Assembly: GCA_003024985.2 (NCBI GenBank)
Contig: PXIH01S0021049.1
From: Euperipatoides rowelli
Lineage: Eukaryota > Onychophora > Udeonychophora > Euonychophora > Peripatopsidae
Direction: 5' to 3' (one strand)
Length of the DNA: 12,001 nucleotides
Position 1 is the stretch's first letter, and the number at the start of each line of letters is the position of its first letter. Of the stretch, positions 1 through 8,185 are shown piece by piece. A program made the position numbers and the translations under genes. Below the pieces are notes generated by a model. That model ran no database searches. It was not told the origin of the DNA and saw only the letters and a list, made by a program, of their open reading frames with translations.

Positions 1-539
1 TGTTTAGCATACTTCCCAACTTAGCAAAAACTTGAAATTTGGCATGTGGGTAGGTTTCATACACACAAGGACGTAGGGTGGGGGTTCAACCCTTCCCCTC
101 CCCTGAAATTTTACCCTAAGGTAACAAAATGTCCTGTCAACCAAAAAAAGCTTCTCAACTTCTACCAAAAGTTAACAAAATGTCCTGTCAACCCAAAAAA
201 AAAGGTTCTCAAATCCTGTTTGAGATTTTAAAAGTCTCTGTCTGTCTCATTTTAACATGTGATAATCTAGAACAGCATGCTATTTTTTTATCCTACATCA
301 AACAGGAAGTGATGTCATAGAATTTAATTTTTGGAATAACCTAAACTTAAGAAGAATAAAAATTCTAGAATAATTAATTAATTTGAATTGAATTTATTCC
401 TTGTTAATAAATTAAAAATTTCTTGTACAATTAGAATTTTACACAAGTAAAAACAACACAAATAAAATTTACCACAAATAGAATAAATGAAGTATAATCT
501 AGGCTTAAAAGGCAAGCTTTGGAACTGAAATCATTAAAA
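1..539. other. AT-rich non-coding flank
   Basis: I see no gene here. The first 120 bases hold a G-rich then C-rich patch (about 78-110) beside the tandem repeat annotated separately. From about 320 onward the DNA is very AT-rich, with runs built of AATTAATT and TTGAATT. The open frames in it are short, have no recognisable protein character and arise from the repeat. Confidence 0.6.
122..223. repeat. Two-copy tandem repeat, 51-bp period
   Basis: The block TAACAAAATGTCCTGTCAAC at 122 recurs at 173, a period of 51 bp. Each copy continues into an A run and a TTCTCAA block. The copies differ by several substitutions and by the length of the A run (7 versus 9). It is a small local duplication. 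The two overlapping open frames across it are a by-product of a period divisible by three. Confidence 0.75.
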
Positions 540-870
540 AGCCAAATATGGAAATGAGGCCCACAACCCTTTTGCAAAACTTTGGATATGCAAATGAGAT
601 GATGTCTCGCACTGCAATCTTTGGAAATGTTCGGCAATTTCCATGATGATGCCACAAATACATTTGAATATCCAAATTAATGCAAATGAGACACACCCCT
701 CACAGAAATGGTCGAAGATTGCCAAAGATGACAACTCATTTCAATATGCAAATTTATGCCAATTAGAAAAATTATGCAAATTTATCATCCCATACCGGAA
801 ATGACATCATGTTGACTTGGCACATTCTGATTGGTGGACTGATTCGGTCTTTTATACCTACTGCAATTAA
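540..870 (+). promoter_or_regulatory. Octamer-rich promoter-like region
   Basis: Four exact copies of the POU-factor octamer ATGCAAAT lie in one orientation at 588-595, 680-687, 746-753 and 774-781. Degenerate relatives occur at 549 and 622. Closer to the presumed start are an ETS-type core CCGGAA (795-800), a CRE-like TGACATCA (802-809), an inverted CCAAT box (ATTGG, 830-834) and a TATA-like TTTATA (851-856). The order octamer, CCAAT, TATA is that of animal histone H2B and some snRNA promoters, and the spacing would place a start near 880 on the + strand. No histone or snRNA is visible downstream, so the target is unknown. It could also be an enhancer or a repeat-derived block. The motifs are seen; the function is inferred. 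Confidence 0.45.
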
Positions 871-1127
871 TGAAATTACTCTATACAATAGCCAATCATA
901 TTCCTCCTCTTATTTGCAACAGTTGTTATAGTTTCTTAGTGTTAAGCATCCAAATGTATTCAATAAACGTCTTGTATTGTGTAAAATATTTTATTTTTGC
1001 TTTATTTACTGCTTTACGAAAATCCATTTTCAAATACGATGCTATCAAACTAAATCAATTGGGTCAAGAACAACAGTGTGCTGCCCTCTACTTAGAAAAC
1101 CTAAGATATGAGTGGTTCATTCGCTAA
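870..1127 (+). CDS. Doubtful small open frame after promoter-like block
   Basis: An 85-codon frame opens with ATG at 870, only 14 bases after the TATA-like box. If transcription starts near 880, the next in-frame ATG at 953 would be the usable start and would give about 58 codons. The first half is hydrophobic and rich in Tyr, Ile, Leu and Phe, which could be a membrane segment or just AT-rich translation. The C-terminal part is more protein-like (NQLGQEQQCAALYLENLRYE). I recognise no family. Frames of this length are expected by chance in 12 kb of such DNA, so only its position after the promoter-like block supports it. Confidence 0.18.
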   Translation: MKLLYTIANHIPPLICNSCYSFLVLSIQMYSINVLYCVKYFIFALFTALRKSIFKYDAIKLNQLGQEQQCAALYLENLRYEWFIR

Positions 1128-1888
1128 CAAGATGAAGTGCAAATGAATAGGTCTGCGTAAAAGTTTGATTTTTTTTTCAATTTTTACAGATGACGATGGA
1201 TGACTATCTGTCCTTTACTTGTGCATTCCTGACTTAAGCAAAGTAAAAGATCTTAGAGAAAGTTCTCAATTTTTATTCAGCGAATAATCATTGCATAGAA
1301 GTATAAATGAACCTTTATCCCACTTTTGTATTTTGTATCTCTATGAATCTTAGCCATTCAGTATTGCAACGGATTTCAGGGAGCATCACTATCACATTCA
1401 TAAAATTATATCCTAGTTTGGGTAAACATTGTGATTATGATAGCTACTATTTTGTTGTTTTAAATGCTTATTTCCAGAATGGTTAATGAATGTTTTTGTA
1501 CTTAGAATCTTTACCCTTTAAATCACAAGTTTTTGCCAACTGTTCAGGCTCAGCCTGATTCAAACTTTTGATATTTTATCTTTTTTTTTTTTATAAAAAA
1601 AATCCAATTTAATAAGCTTAACTCAAGTATGTAGTTTTGTCTACAATGTTATCTGTAAATTAAATAAATATGCCCAACTAAAAGAAGCTGCTTTTATTCT
1701 TGTAATCTAAACAGCAGTGAAATTCTCTTATGTTAAAAATAATTAACAGACTAGGATTATATCAGTTATTTTTATAAAAAATAACAAATACTCTTGAATT
1801 TTACAATTTTATTAAACTGTTAGATATCACTAGAGGGCACAAATGTTTTAGATTCATTAAAAATGTTTGTTGACCAATTGAGGGCTAC

Positions 1889-1956
1889 AGTAACTCCCCC
1901 GCCCCCTTCAAAAAATTAATGCTGGAATTTAGTCAAAACTCCACCCCCCCCCCCTC
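1889..1956. repeat. Pair of C-rich low-complexity tracts
   Basis: Two runs, one interrupted by a single G (near 1897-1908) and one a run of about 12 C (near 1944-1956), stand out in otherwise AT-rich DNA. The stretch between them is AT-rich. The complementary strand is therefore G-rich, but there are not four separated G runs close enough to make a convincing quadruplex. Simple-sequence origin is the default reading. Confidence 0.6.
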
Positions 1957-2719
1957 ATTTTTTTACCTTTCTTTCATTAATAAAAGTTGACAGGTCTGTA
2001 TTATGGACATACACCTTAATATTGTCAGTAGTTTGTATGATAAAGACTGAACTCTTCCTCATAAAAGCAGATACAGTTGGTAAATGAATAAAAGTTCTAT
2101 CCAAACAAAAATTCGGTAAAATAAAGACTTGAGCTTGACTGTAACTAAATGTAACTTGCCGGCTGCATGAAGCAAATAATATTGAGAATTAGAACGAAAA
2201 AGCCCCAACTGACTTGAGTTGGTGATTTACACTGTACACGGACGAACATTACTGGATGTAGAATGACACATGCCATCCCTGCTACAAGGTTCAGTGATAG
2301 GAACATAAATGCCTAAAATTAACTTGTGCTGGTAATGGCATATGCCGCTGCCATCCAAGTAAAACAAATTAACAAAATAAGAACTATTTTGCATTTAAAG
2401 AAAAGTCACATGTTTTATACAATGTTTACGATCTCCTAATTGATCAAATTGCTTGAGCGTAAACAAAATATAAACTGAAAGCAGCTATTCTCTGAATGCA
2501 CTAAGCAATGAAGATGATCGCTATAATATACAGTTTCCATTATTATTGTTAATAGTCTATTTTAATCCTATCGCAAAGGAAATGAGCATGGGAAAAATCA
2601 TAATTTTCCCATGCCTGAAAGTCTGAAAGACACCTGCTTCAGGACAGCCTTGCATTCGCAAAAAATAAAAGTTGTTGAATTCCTGTGTTGAAAATGATAA
2701 CAAAAATGATTGCATTGAT

Positions 2720-2785
2720 AGCATGGAATAGTCATGGCTTTCATAATGGTCAAGCATGGAATAGTCTTGGCTTTCATAATGGTCA
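2720..2785. repeat. 33-bp direct tandem duplication, two copies
   Basis: The unit beginning AGCATGGAATAGTCATGG at 2720 is repeated head to tail at 2753. One base differs over 33 bp (A to T in GTCATGG/GTCTTGG). Near-identity means the duplication is recent. Because 33 is divisible by three it extends open frames on both strands (about 80 codons each), which should not be taken as genes. Confidence 0.9.
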
Positions 2786-3935
2786 AGCTGATAAAAGATT
2801 GACATTTTATGCTATTCCTCAACAAGTGGACAGTTCAATGTTATTCTGTTTTCTCCTCAATCTAAGATTAAAAAAAAATCTCCGAATTAATTCAAAGTAT
2901 GCTAAATTATCAGAAAAATATTGACCCCTCATTCATTGAAAATGATTATAAGTGGGGAAGAAACTTTTATGGCTTTACTTTTCACTTTAAAATTTGTTTG
3001 CTTGCCAGCACTTATTTAGATTGATACAAAGTGCAATATTGAGTGAAAACATTTCAGTGTTACTTGAGACGATTATCTAATTATAGTTACATACATTTAT
3101 GATTCTTCCCTATTCTGAATAATTGTATAACAAATTATTTAAAATGAAAAGCTCATAGCTACAATGACTCATTAGATCCTTATTTTTAGATCCAAACAAG
3201 TAATAAATTTGAAAATTGTAACTTGTCTAAACAGTTCATTAAAAATCTTGAGTGAGTGGATTTCTAGAGGAAGAATTAGTTAATGACGGAGTGAAGCTTT
3301 TCATCTGTACAATCATTAGGTGGCAGATTGTTCAGGAACAGAATTGGATTACCAAAATAAAGCAGCCGGTAAGCAAGCATTCTAATGGAAGAGGAAGAAA
3401 AAGACACTAGTTTCTTCACCGGTGTCTTGATTGTGACAATACTTTTCATTCACATTTGAAATCCTTTGCATCACATGTAATGAGTAGCACCTTCATGGAA
3501 TATCACAGGTTTAAAGTGACGTTTCACATTAACACATTTGGGGGAATTAGGGTGACATCCATTACAAGATGGTCATTTTAAACGTGGTATATCTTACAAA
3601 GAAATAATTAATTATTTATTTATTAAATCAAAATAATTTGCAAATAAAAAAAAAAAGTATGTTTACAAACAATTTTTCAATAATTGTGATACATTAATCA
3701 TTGTGTAAACCGTAGATGTCAGCATACATGCTAAGCGAACATTTGTGTATCACCATACAACTATTCTGTATACAATATATGATTAGATGGGTGTGGGCTG
3801 TATAGAATGGAATACCTTAAACTGGCTCATTTCAATCAGGCATAATATTCTCTGATTTCCTTTCATTGAAAATGTGTATTCATTCAACAGTTCCACTGTT
3901 CATATGAACTAATTGCTAACTTTGTTCCTTTTCAG

Positions 3936-4028
3936 TGCTGTCAGAGGAGCAGTTTCTGACCGTCATTCTGGCTTCATATCTAAATATAAAGGATTTTGGC
4001 AAAGGTGTAAATTTGATTTTAAATTAAA
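3936..4028 (+). CDS. Internal coding exon of an unidentified protein
   Basis: A pyrimidine-rich acceptor ending TTCCTTTTCAG (3925-3935) and a near-ideal donor (AAA|GTAAGTATT, GT at 4029-4030) bracket 93 bp. The exon is open in one frame: one base closing a split codon, 30 whole codons and two bases of the next, so both flanking introns are phase 2 and the exon is symmetric. The 30 residues include AVRGAVSDRHSGF followed by a basic aromatic stretch KYKGFWQRCKFDF. Composition is mixed and unlike translated AT-rich noise, and the GC content is above its surroundings. I do not recognise the family. GFWxxC faintly recalls the GLWxxC signature of claudin/PMP22-type proteins, but one short motif is not evidence. 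Neighbouring exons upstream were not found. Confidence 0.65.
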
Positions 4029-5013
4029 GTAAGTATTGACTTTTTGTTTCATATATTTTATTTATAATTAAAATTTGTGACAAAAGGAAATTTAAATAGT
4101 AAATCTTTACAATAATATTCCTTGGTGCCACTTAATATTCAGCTAATATTCATTTATGATGCTAGTTCAGACATTTATTTTCCTGTTTCCTTACTAATAT
4201 ACTTTGTATATTGTTTGATTAATTATTGAGGACATTTTAACAGCCAAGGACAATATCTTATATCTCACCAGAAGTACATTTATAGATTAACCTTCGGATG
4301 ACCAGGTGGAGTCATTAAATTACCCTTTTTTCTGAATATTTAACTCAATTTTATGTATATATATTCAACCTTAAATTTCTTTTAGCACTTTCATATTTTT
4401 TTTAGCCGAGTTTTACACTATTGTATTCTTAAGAGTTTGCCCGCCCAAAAAAATAAAACATTTTCGTAAAAAAAATTATTATTGGGTTGGGGTCACTAAT
4501 TGCCCCCTTGTGGTAATTAATGATATAAAATTGTTTAATATTGTTTAGTACATCTTATTAAAATTTTAAGTGTATTACTTATGGACAGCGAGTCAGATAC
4601 ATGTTAGAACACTATGCCATTCATGTAATAACCAAAATGATTAAGTTCAACTGTTGAAAATAATCCTATTGCATATTATTTTTGAAGTATTTTGTCACAA
4701 CTATATTTCATTTCCTAGTATAAAATATTTTTCTTACATATCAGTAAATGTGTTTAAAGGTAAATATTGGGTTTTATTTCATATTGTAAGTAAATCAGTG
4801 CTATTAACAAATGGGATATTTACTGACCCTATATGTCCGTCCATGTTTCAAAATTTCACTTGATCATTGGTAAGTTAATATAGCCATGGATTGTAACACT
4901 ATCACTTTCTTTCCAAAATATGTACAATATATGTATTTCGAATTACACCTGCTAGTCAACTATTATTTGTATTGTAATTAGACCAATAATTATCAAGAAA
5001 ATTGTCATTGCAG
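4029..5013 (+). other. Probable intron, no recognisable features
   Basis: AT-rich sequence following the strong donor at 4029. It holds other splice-like signals (acceptor-like end near 4750, donor-like GTAAGT near 4786 and 4870), but the combinations have stops in the phase required by the exon at 3936-4028. A 69-codon open frame at 4654-4863 spans some of these and looks like chance. A G-rich and C-rich patch lies at about 4480-4510. Confidence 0.45.
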
Positions 5014-5209
5014 TATTGATCTTGGATTAGGCTTTTTAAAAATAATCTCCACAAATGACATTCAAATTATCACATTATTGTATTATGTGAAGAGTTTGTC
5101 AATAAATCATAAGCTGATAACCAGGACTGTGATTTTGATAGACAGCAACTCAAAAGTTATACTGTGGGTGCCTTTTGATTTTTCAAGGGATGGCATGAAA
5201 ATTTATTGA
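5014..5209 (+). CDS. Candidate downstream or terminal exon, phase-compatible
   Basis: A good acceptor (TTGTCATTGCAG, ending 5013) is followed by 64 open codons and a TGA at 5207-5209. The reading phase, one base closing a split codon, is exactly what the exon ending at 4028 would need. Together they would make an intron of 985 bp. The translation is hydrophobic at first (LGLGFLKII), then mixed (NHKLITRTVILIDS, then WVPFDFSRDGMKIY). I recognise no domain. There is no strong internal donor, so it would have to be the last exon, and no clear AATAAA lies just after the stop. Chance openness is quite possible. Confidence 0.25.
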
Positions 5210-5576
5210 AATTAAATAATACAAATTTCTATCAAATTACTGATTAAAATCTAAAAAATAAATATGGAAATTCTTTTTTTCTTTGCTGAGGTAGGATGTC
5301 ATTTAATATTTCCACTTTACATAGCAAAACAACACAACTCTGATGATAACTTAGAATTAAAGTCATTAAACCTACAAGCTATTCTTAATGAAATCATTAA
5401 TTTCTATTTAAGATTCCCATATATAGTGTACATGTAATTTTAAACATTAATTATTTCTTCTTTTATTTATTTTTGTGGCAAATATTTTTATGGTAGTTTT
5501 AATATTATTTGAAATTCCTTATCAAATTCCACAAATTTAGAGGATGCTCTCAAATGGCCACACAAAAAATAATGAT

Positions 5577-5893
5577 TATACCCTGCCTTATTGTTGATGT
5601 CACATCATTGTTGGCACAATTCATGCTGGGATGGATTGAACCCTGCATTATGATGTCACAACATTGTTGTCAAAATTCATGCTGGAATTGATTGTATTTC
5701 ATTGTTGATGATGTCAACTCATTGTCATAATTCATGCATGGATGAATTGTACCCTACATTGTTGATGATGTCACCTCAATGTTGTCCCAATTCATACTGG
5801 GATGGATGGTACCCTGTATTGTTGATGTCATATCATTGTTGTCACAAATCATGCTGGGATGGATGGTACCCTGCATTGTTGATGATGTCATAT
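5577..5893. repeat. 60-bp minisatellite array, left segment
   Basis: About five copies of a unit readable as CATTGTTGATGATGTCACAT, then CATTGTTGTCACAATTCATG, then CTGGGATGGATTGTACCCTG. Copies start near 5583, 5642, 5692, 5752, 5813 and 5871 (the last partial) and differ by substitutions and small deletions, so unit length varies around 58-61 bp. The array stops abruptly at 5893 inside the GATGTCAYAT block and resumes at 7010. Frame-breaking length changes between units show it is not a repetitive protein gene. Confidence 0.92.
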
Positions 5894-7009
5894 AGGCGCA
5901 ATCGTGGCTAAGGTGAGGTTTTATATGATGGCAGTGTTAGTTGTCGGAAATCACTAAGACTATAAGATGTGATTCCTATTGATAGAGAAATTACAACAGC
6001 ATGCTAGAATATGATTTATAACGTATAAAATAACAAATGCATAAATAAAATAGATTTTGATTTCTTATGTTAGATTATATAGGTGTGTGAAGGTAAGATA
6101 AGGTGTGTTGTTTATATGGTGAGTGTGCGTGTCTGCTTATGTAGTGCNCACATAATAAAAGAAAGAGNTGAAAAGTTATTACTTTAAAGAGAGCGGGAAA
6201 GTCTTACGCTGAGAAAGTTCTGTTCTGCAATTTATTTTATCTTCCGCTGGACGACGGCGTTCCGTAAAAAGATTAGTTGAAAGATGAAGATCATTTTCCT
6301 TTTAATATACAGAGCTAGCAGAATAACTAGATGAATTGCATTTCCTTTTCAGTCCATATTATTCGGGAATATAATATACATAAGTTAGTATGATGACAGG
6401 ATAAACTGTATTTTACTACCGGTTGATATTATTTCTGATTGAAATTGTACCGGAAAGGTTTCAGAGGTTTTCCTTTCACAGGTGGGTTGATAGAAGATGG
6501 TCGAAGACTTCTTCAGATTTTATTCCAGCTGGGTGCAAGTTCCGCAGGTGATTAGAATAAATTATATAATTTTGGTGGCAAGCAGAATTAGGTGGATTCC
6601 ATATTAATGCTGGAAGCTGGAATGCTCAAAGTCGGCGTTCTTCACAGCTTGCAGAGATGAAACGCTGGTGACTTATTTTAGTTGAAACTTGCAAAGTGAC
6701 TTTTAAAATTGCAGATTTAAAGATGATAAAATAAAATATTGTTCTAAGAATATTTTACAGCTCTGATAAATTAAATGTTGTCTGTCTGTAAAAATATTAT
6801 GAATGTATATGTGCATGTAAATAAATATATAGAATAATATTTATAAGCTTATTTTAAATAACATCTTAATTTAATATAATATAATTAATTATATTATTAT
6901 ATAAACAATTAAATCAAGACAAATACTTTATTTTATTTAATAGGGTTGAATTTTAAAGGCTTAACTAGTAAAATATGATTTACCGAAATCAGGTGAGGTA
7001 TTCATATTA
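5894..7009. mobile_element. 1.1-kb insertion splitting the 60-bp array
   Basis: Unrelated sequence interrupts the minisatellite. The array bases GTCATAT (5887-5893) and GTCACAT (7010-7016) flank it, and the right flank continues the unit exactly where the left stops, as expected for a 7-bp target duplication with one change. No terminal inverted repeats are seen. Near the ends there is a direct repeat, AGGTGAGGT followed by a TATAT-like tail (5911 and 6991). The interior has GC-richer patches (6185-6270 and 6470-6660), an AATAAA near 6821, an AT-rich palindromic tract (about 6870-6905) and no open frame of note. It may be a solo LTR-like or other non-autonomous element; the class is unresolved. 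Two N bases (6148, 6168) lie inside it. Confidence 0.55.
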
Positions 7010-7712
7010 GTCACATCATTGTTGTTACAGTTCATGCTGGATGGCTTATAACCTGCATTGTTAATGATGTCACCTCAATGTTGTCACAATTCATGCTGGG
7101 ATGAATTGAAACCTGCATTGTTGATGATGTCACATCTTCTTGTCACAATTCATGCAGGGAGGAATTGTACACTGCCTTGTTGATAATGTCACCTCAATGT
7201 TGTCACAATTCATGCTGGGATGAATTGAAACCTGCATTGTTGATGATGTCACATCTTCTTGTCACAATTCATGCAGGGAGGAATTGTACACTGCCTTGTT
7301 GATAATGTCACCTCAATGTTGTCACAATTCATGCTGGGATGGATGGTACCCTGCAATGTTGATGTTACATCATTGTTGTCACAAATCATTCTTGGATGTG
7401 TGGATCCTGCATTGTTGATGTCACAGTTCATGCTGGGATAGATTGTACCCTGCATTGTTGATGATGTCACATCATTCTTGTCAAAATTCATGCTGGAGGC
7501 TTATACCCTGCATTGTTAATGATGTCACCTCAATGTTGTCACAATACATTCTGGGATGGATTGAAACTTGCATTGTTGATGATGTCACATCATTGTTGTC
7601 ACAATTCCTGCTTGGATGGATAGTACCCTGCATTGTGGATGATGTCACATTTTTGTCACAATTTATATTGGGATGGATTGTACCATGCATTGTTGAGGAT
7701 GGGACAACTTTG
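7010..7712. repeat. 60-bp minisatellite array, right segment
   Basis: About twelve further copies of the same 60-bp unit as at 5577-5893, with the CTGCATTGTTGATG-type block near 7050, 7112, 7173, 7231, 7292, 7351, 7408, 7451, 7509, 7570, 7628 and 7687. One unit (7408-7450) is shortened to about 43 bp. Each full unit contains three adjacent short inverted repeats: TGATG/CATCA, ATTGT/ACAAT and ATGCTGGG/CCCTGCAT with one mismatch. Open frames of 60-120 codons on both strands run through it because the period is divisible by three; they show 20-residue periodicity and are not genes. Confidence 0.93.
7067..7304. repeat. 119-bp higher-order dimer repeated exactly
   Basis: Within the array, two adjacent 60-bp variants (one with ATGCTGGGATGAATTG, one with ATGCAGGGAGGAATTG) form a 119-bp dimer. 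The segment 7067-7185 is followed by an identical copy at 7186-7304, and the match carries on to about 7341. Other array copies differ at several sites per unit, so this dimer was duplicated recently, by unequal exchange or slippage. Confidence 0.88.
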
Positions 7713-7734
7713 TTGTTCATTTTTGCCATTCTTT

Positions 7735-8185
7735 ATTGGTTATTTTATGGATTGTCTACCAATTTTTCATGGTCCTTTTATTTTATTTCTATCAATCTTC
7801 ATTGATAACTTAATTTTTCTCACTACTAAACTTTAGAAACAACTTTATTTTATTTTACCAATCTTCATTTAAACTTTGTTTTATTTCTATAATCTTCATA
7901 GATTAAATATTTTATGTCTACCAATCTTTATTGGTAACTGTATTGTATCTTCACCAGTTTTCATAATCTTCAGAGACAACCTTATTTTATTTCTACTAAT
8001 TTTATTTGTATCTATTTTATTTCTGTCACCTTTTGTTGATAACTATATTTTACCTCTATCATTCATTGGTAACTTATTTTTATTTCTACCAATCTTCACT
8101 GATGATTTTATTTTATTTTCCCCAAACTTTATTTACAAATTTATTTTATATCATCACTCTTCATTAATCAATTTATTTAATTTCC
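7735..8185. repeat. Degenerate 33-bp minisatellite, hairpin-bearing units
   Basis: Directly after the 60-bp array come about a dozen diverged units of roughly 31-35 bp, readable as TTTATTTTATTTCTACCAAT then CTTCATTGGTAAC. Clear units begin near 7775, 7844, 7876, 7908, 7981, 8014, 8044, 8072 and 8105. Many hold a small dyad around a CTTC- or CTTT-type loop, for example ACCAAT/ATTGGT at 7920-7935 and ATCAAT/ATTGAT at 7791-7806. The 105-codon open frame at 7876-8193 shows an 11-residue period and is a by-product of the 33-bp unit. Confidence 0.8.

Larger units (their letters stand above)
1128..3935. other. Gene-free AT-rich interval, probably intronic or intergenic
   Basis: I find no convincing exon. 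A T-rich acceptor-like sequence ends at about 1190 but is followed by stops in all frames before any good donor. A slightly more GC-rich patch at 2155-2360 has a 6-bp hairpin (CCAACT at 2205, AGTTGG at 2217) and a 10-bp palindrome GGCATATGCC (2337-2346), and may be an old repeat. C-rich tracts and a 33-bp duplication are listed separately. If the exon at 3936 belongs to a transcript starting near 880, this is its first intron or introns. Confidence 0.5.

Noticed and set aside
80-96. GGGTTCAACCC resembling a tRNA T-arm
   Set aside because: No acceptor stem, D-arm or anticodon arm can be placed around it.
1191-1240. Terminal exon after the T-rich acceptor ending at about 1190
   Set aside because: It is open for only about 15 codons in its best frame, with no nearby poly(A) signal and no matching upstream donor that I could support.
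2557-2924. Overlapping frames of 75-82 codons on both strands
   Set aside because: They are lengthened by the 33-bp duplication at 2720-2785 and show no protein character.
3320-3368. Possible 49-bp exon ending at donor CCG|GTAAGC
   Set aside because: The frame that would join in phase to the exon at 3936 contains a TAA, and the acceptor at 3319 has a weak pyrimidine tract.
4654-4863. 69-codon + strand frame crossing splice-like signals
   Set aside because: Its length is expected by chance, and the splice combinations around it do not fit the phase of the exon at 3936-4028.
5894-5920. Box A-like sequence suggesting a tRNA-derived SINE head
   Set aside because: No box B at the right distance and no tRNA-like fold, so the match is too weak.
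7443-7805. 120-codon + strand open frame, with counterpart minus-strand frames at 7249-7491 and 7481-7729
   Set aside because: All lie in the 60-bp minisatellite, show 20-residue periodicity and exist because the unit is divisible by three. Length changes between units break any single frame across the array.
5577-8185. CRISPR-like repeat-spacer array
   Set aside because: The repeats are contiguous tandem units without unique spacers, and the context is eukaryotic.
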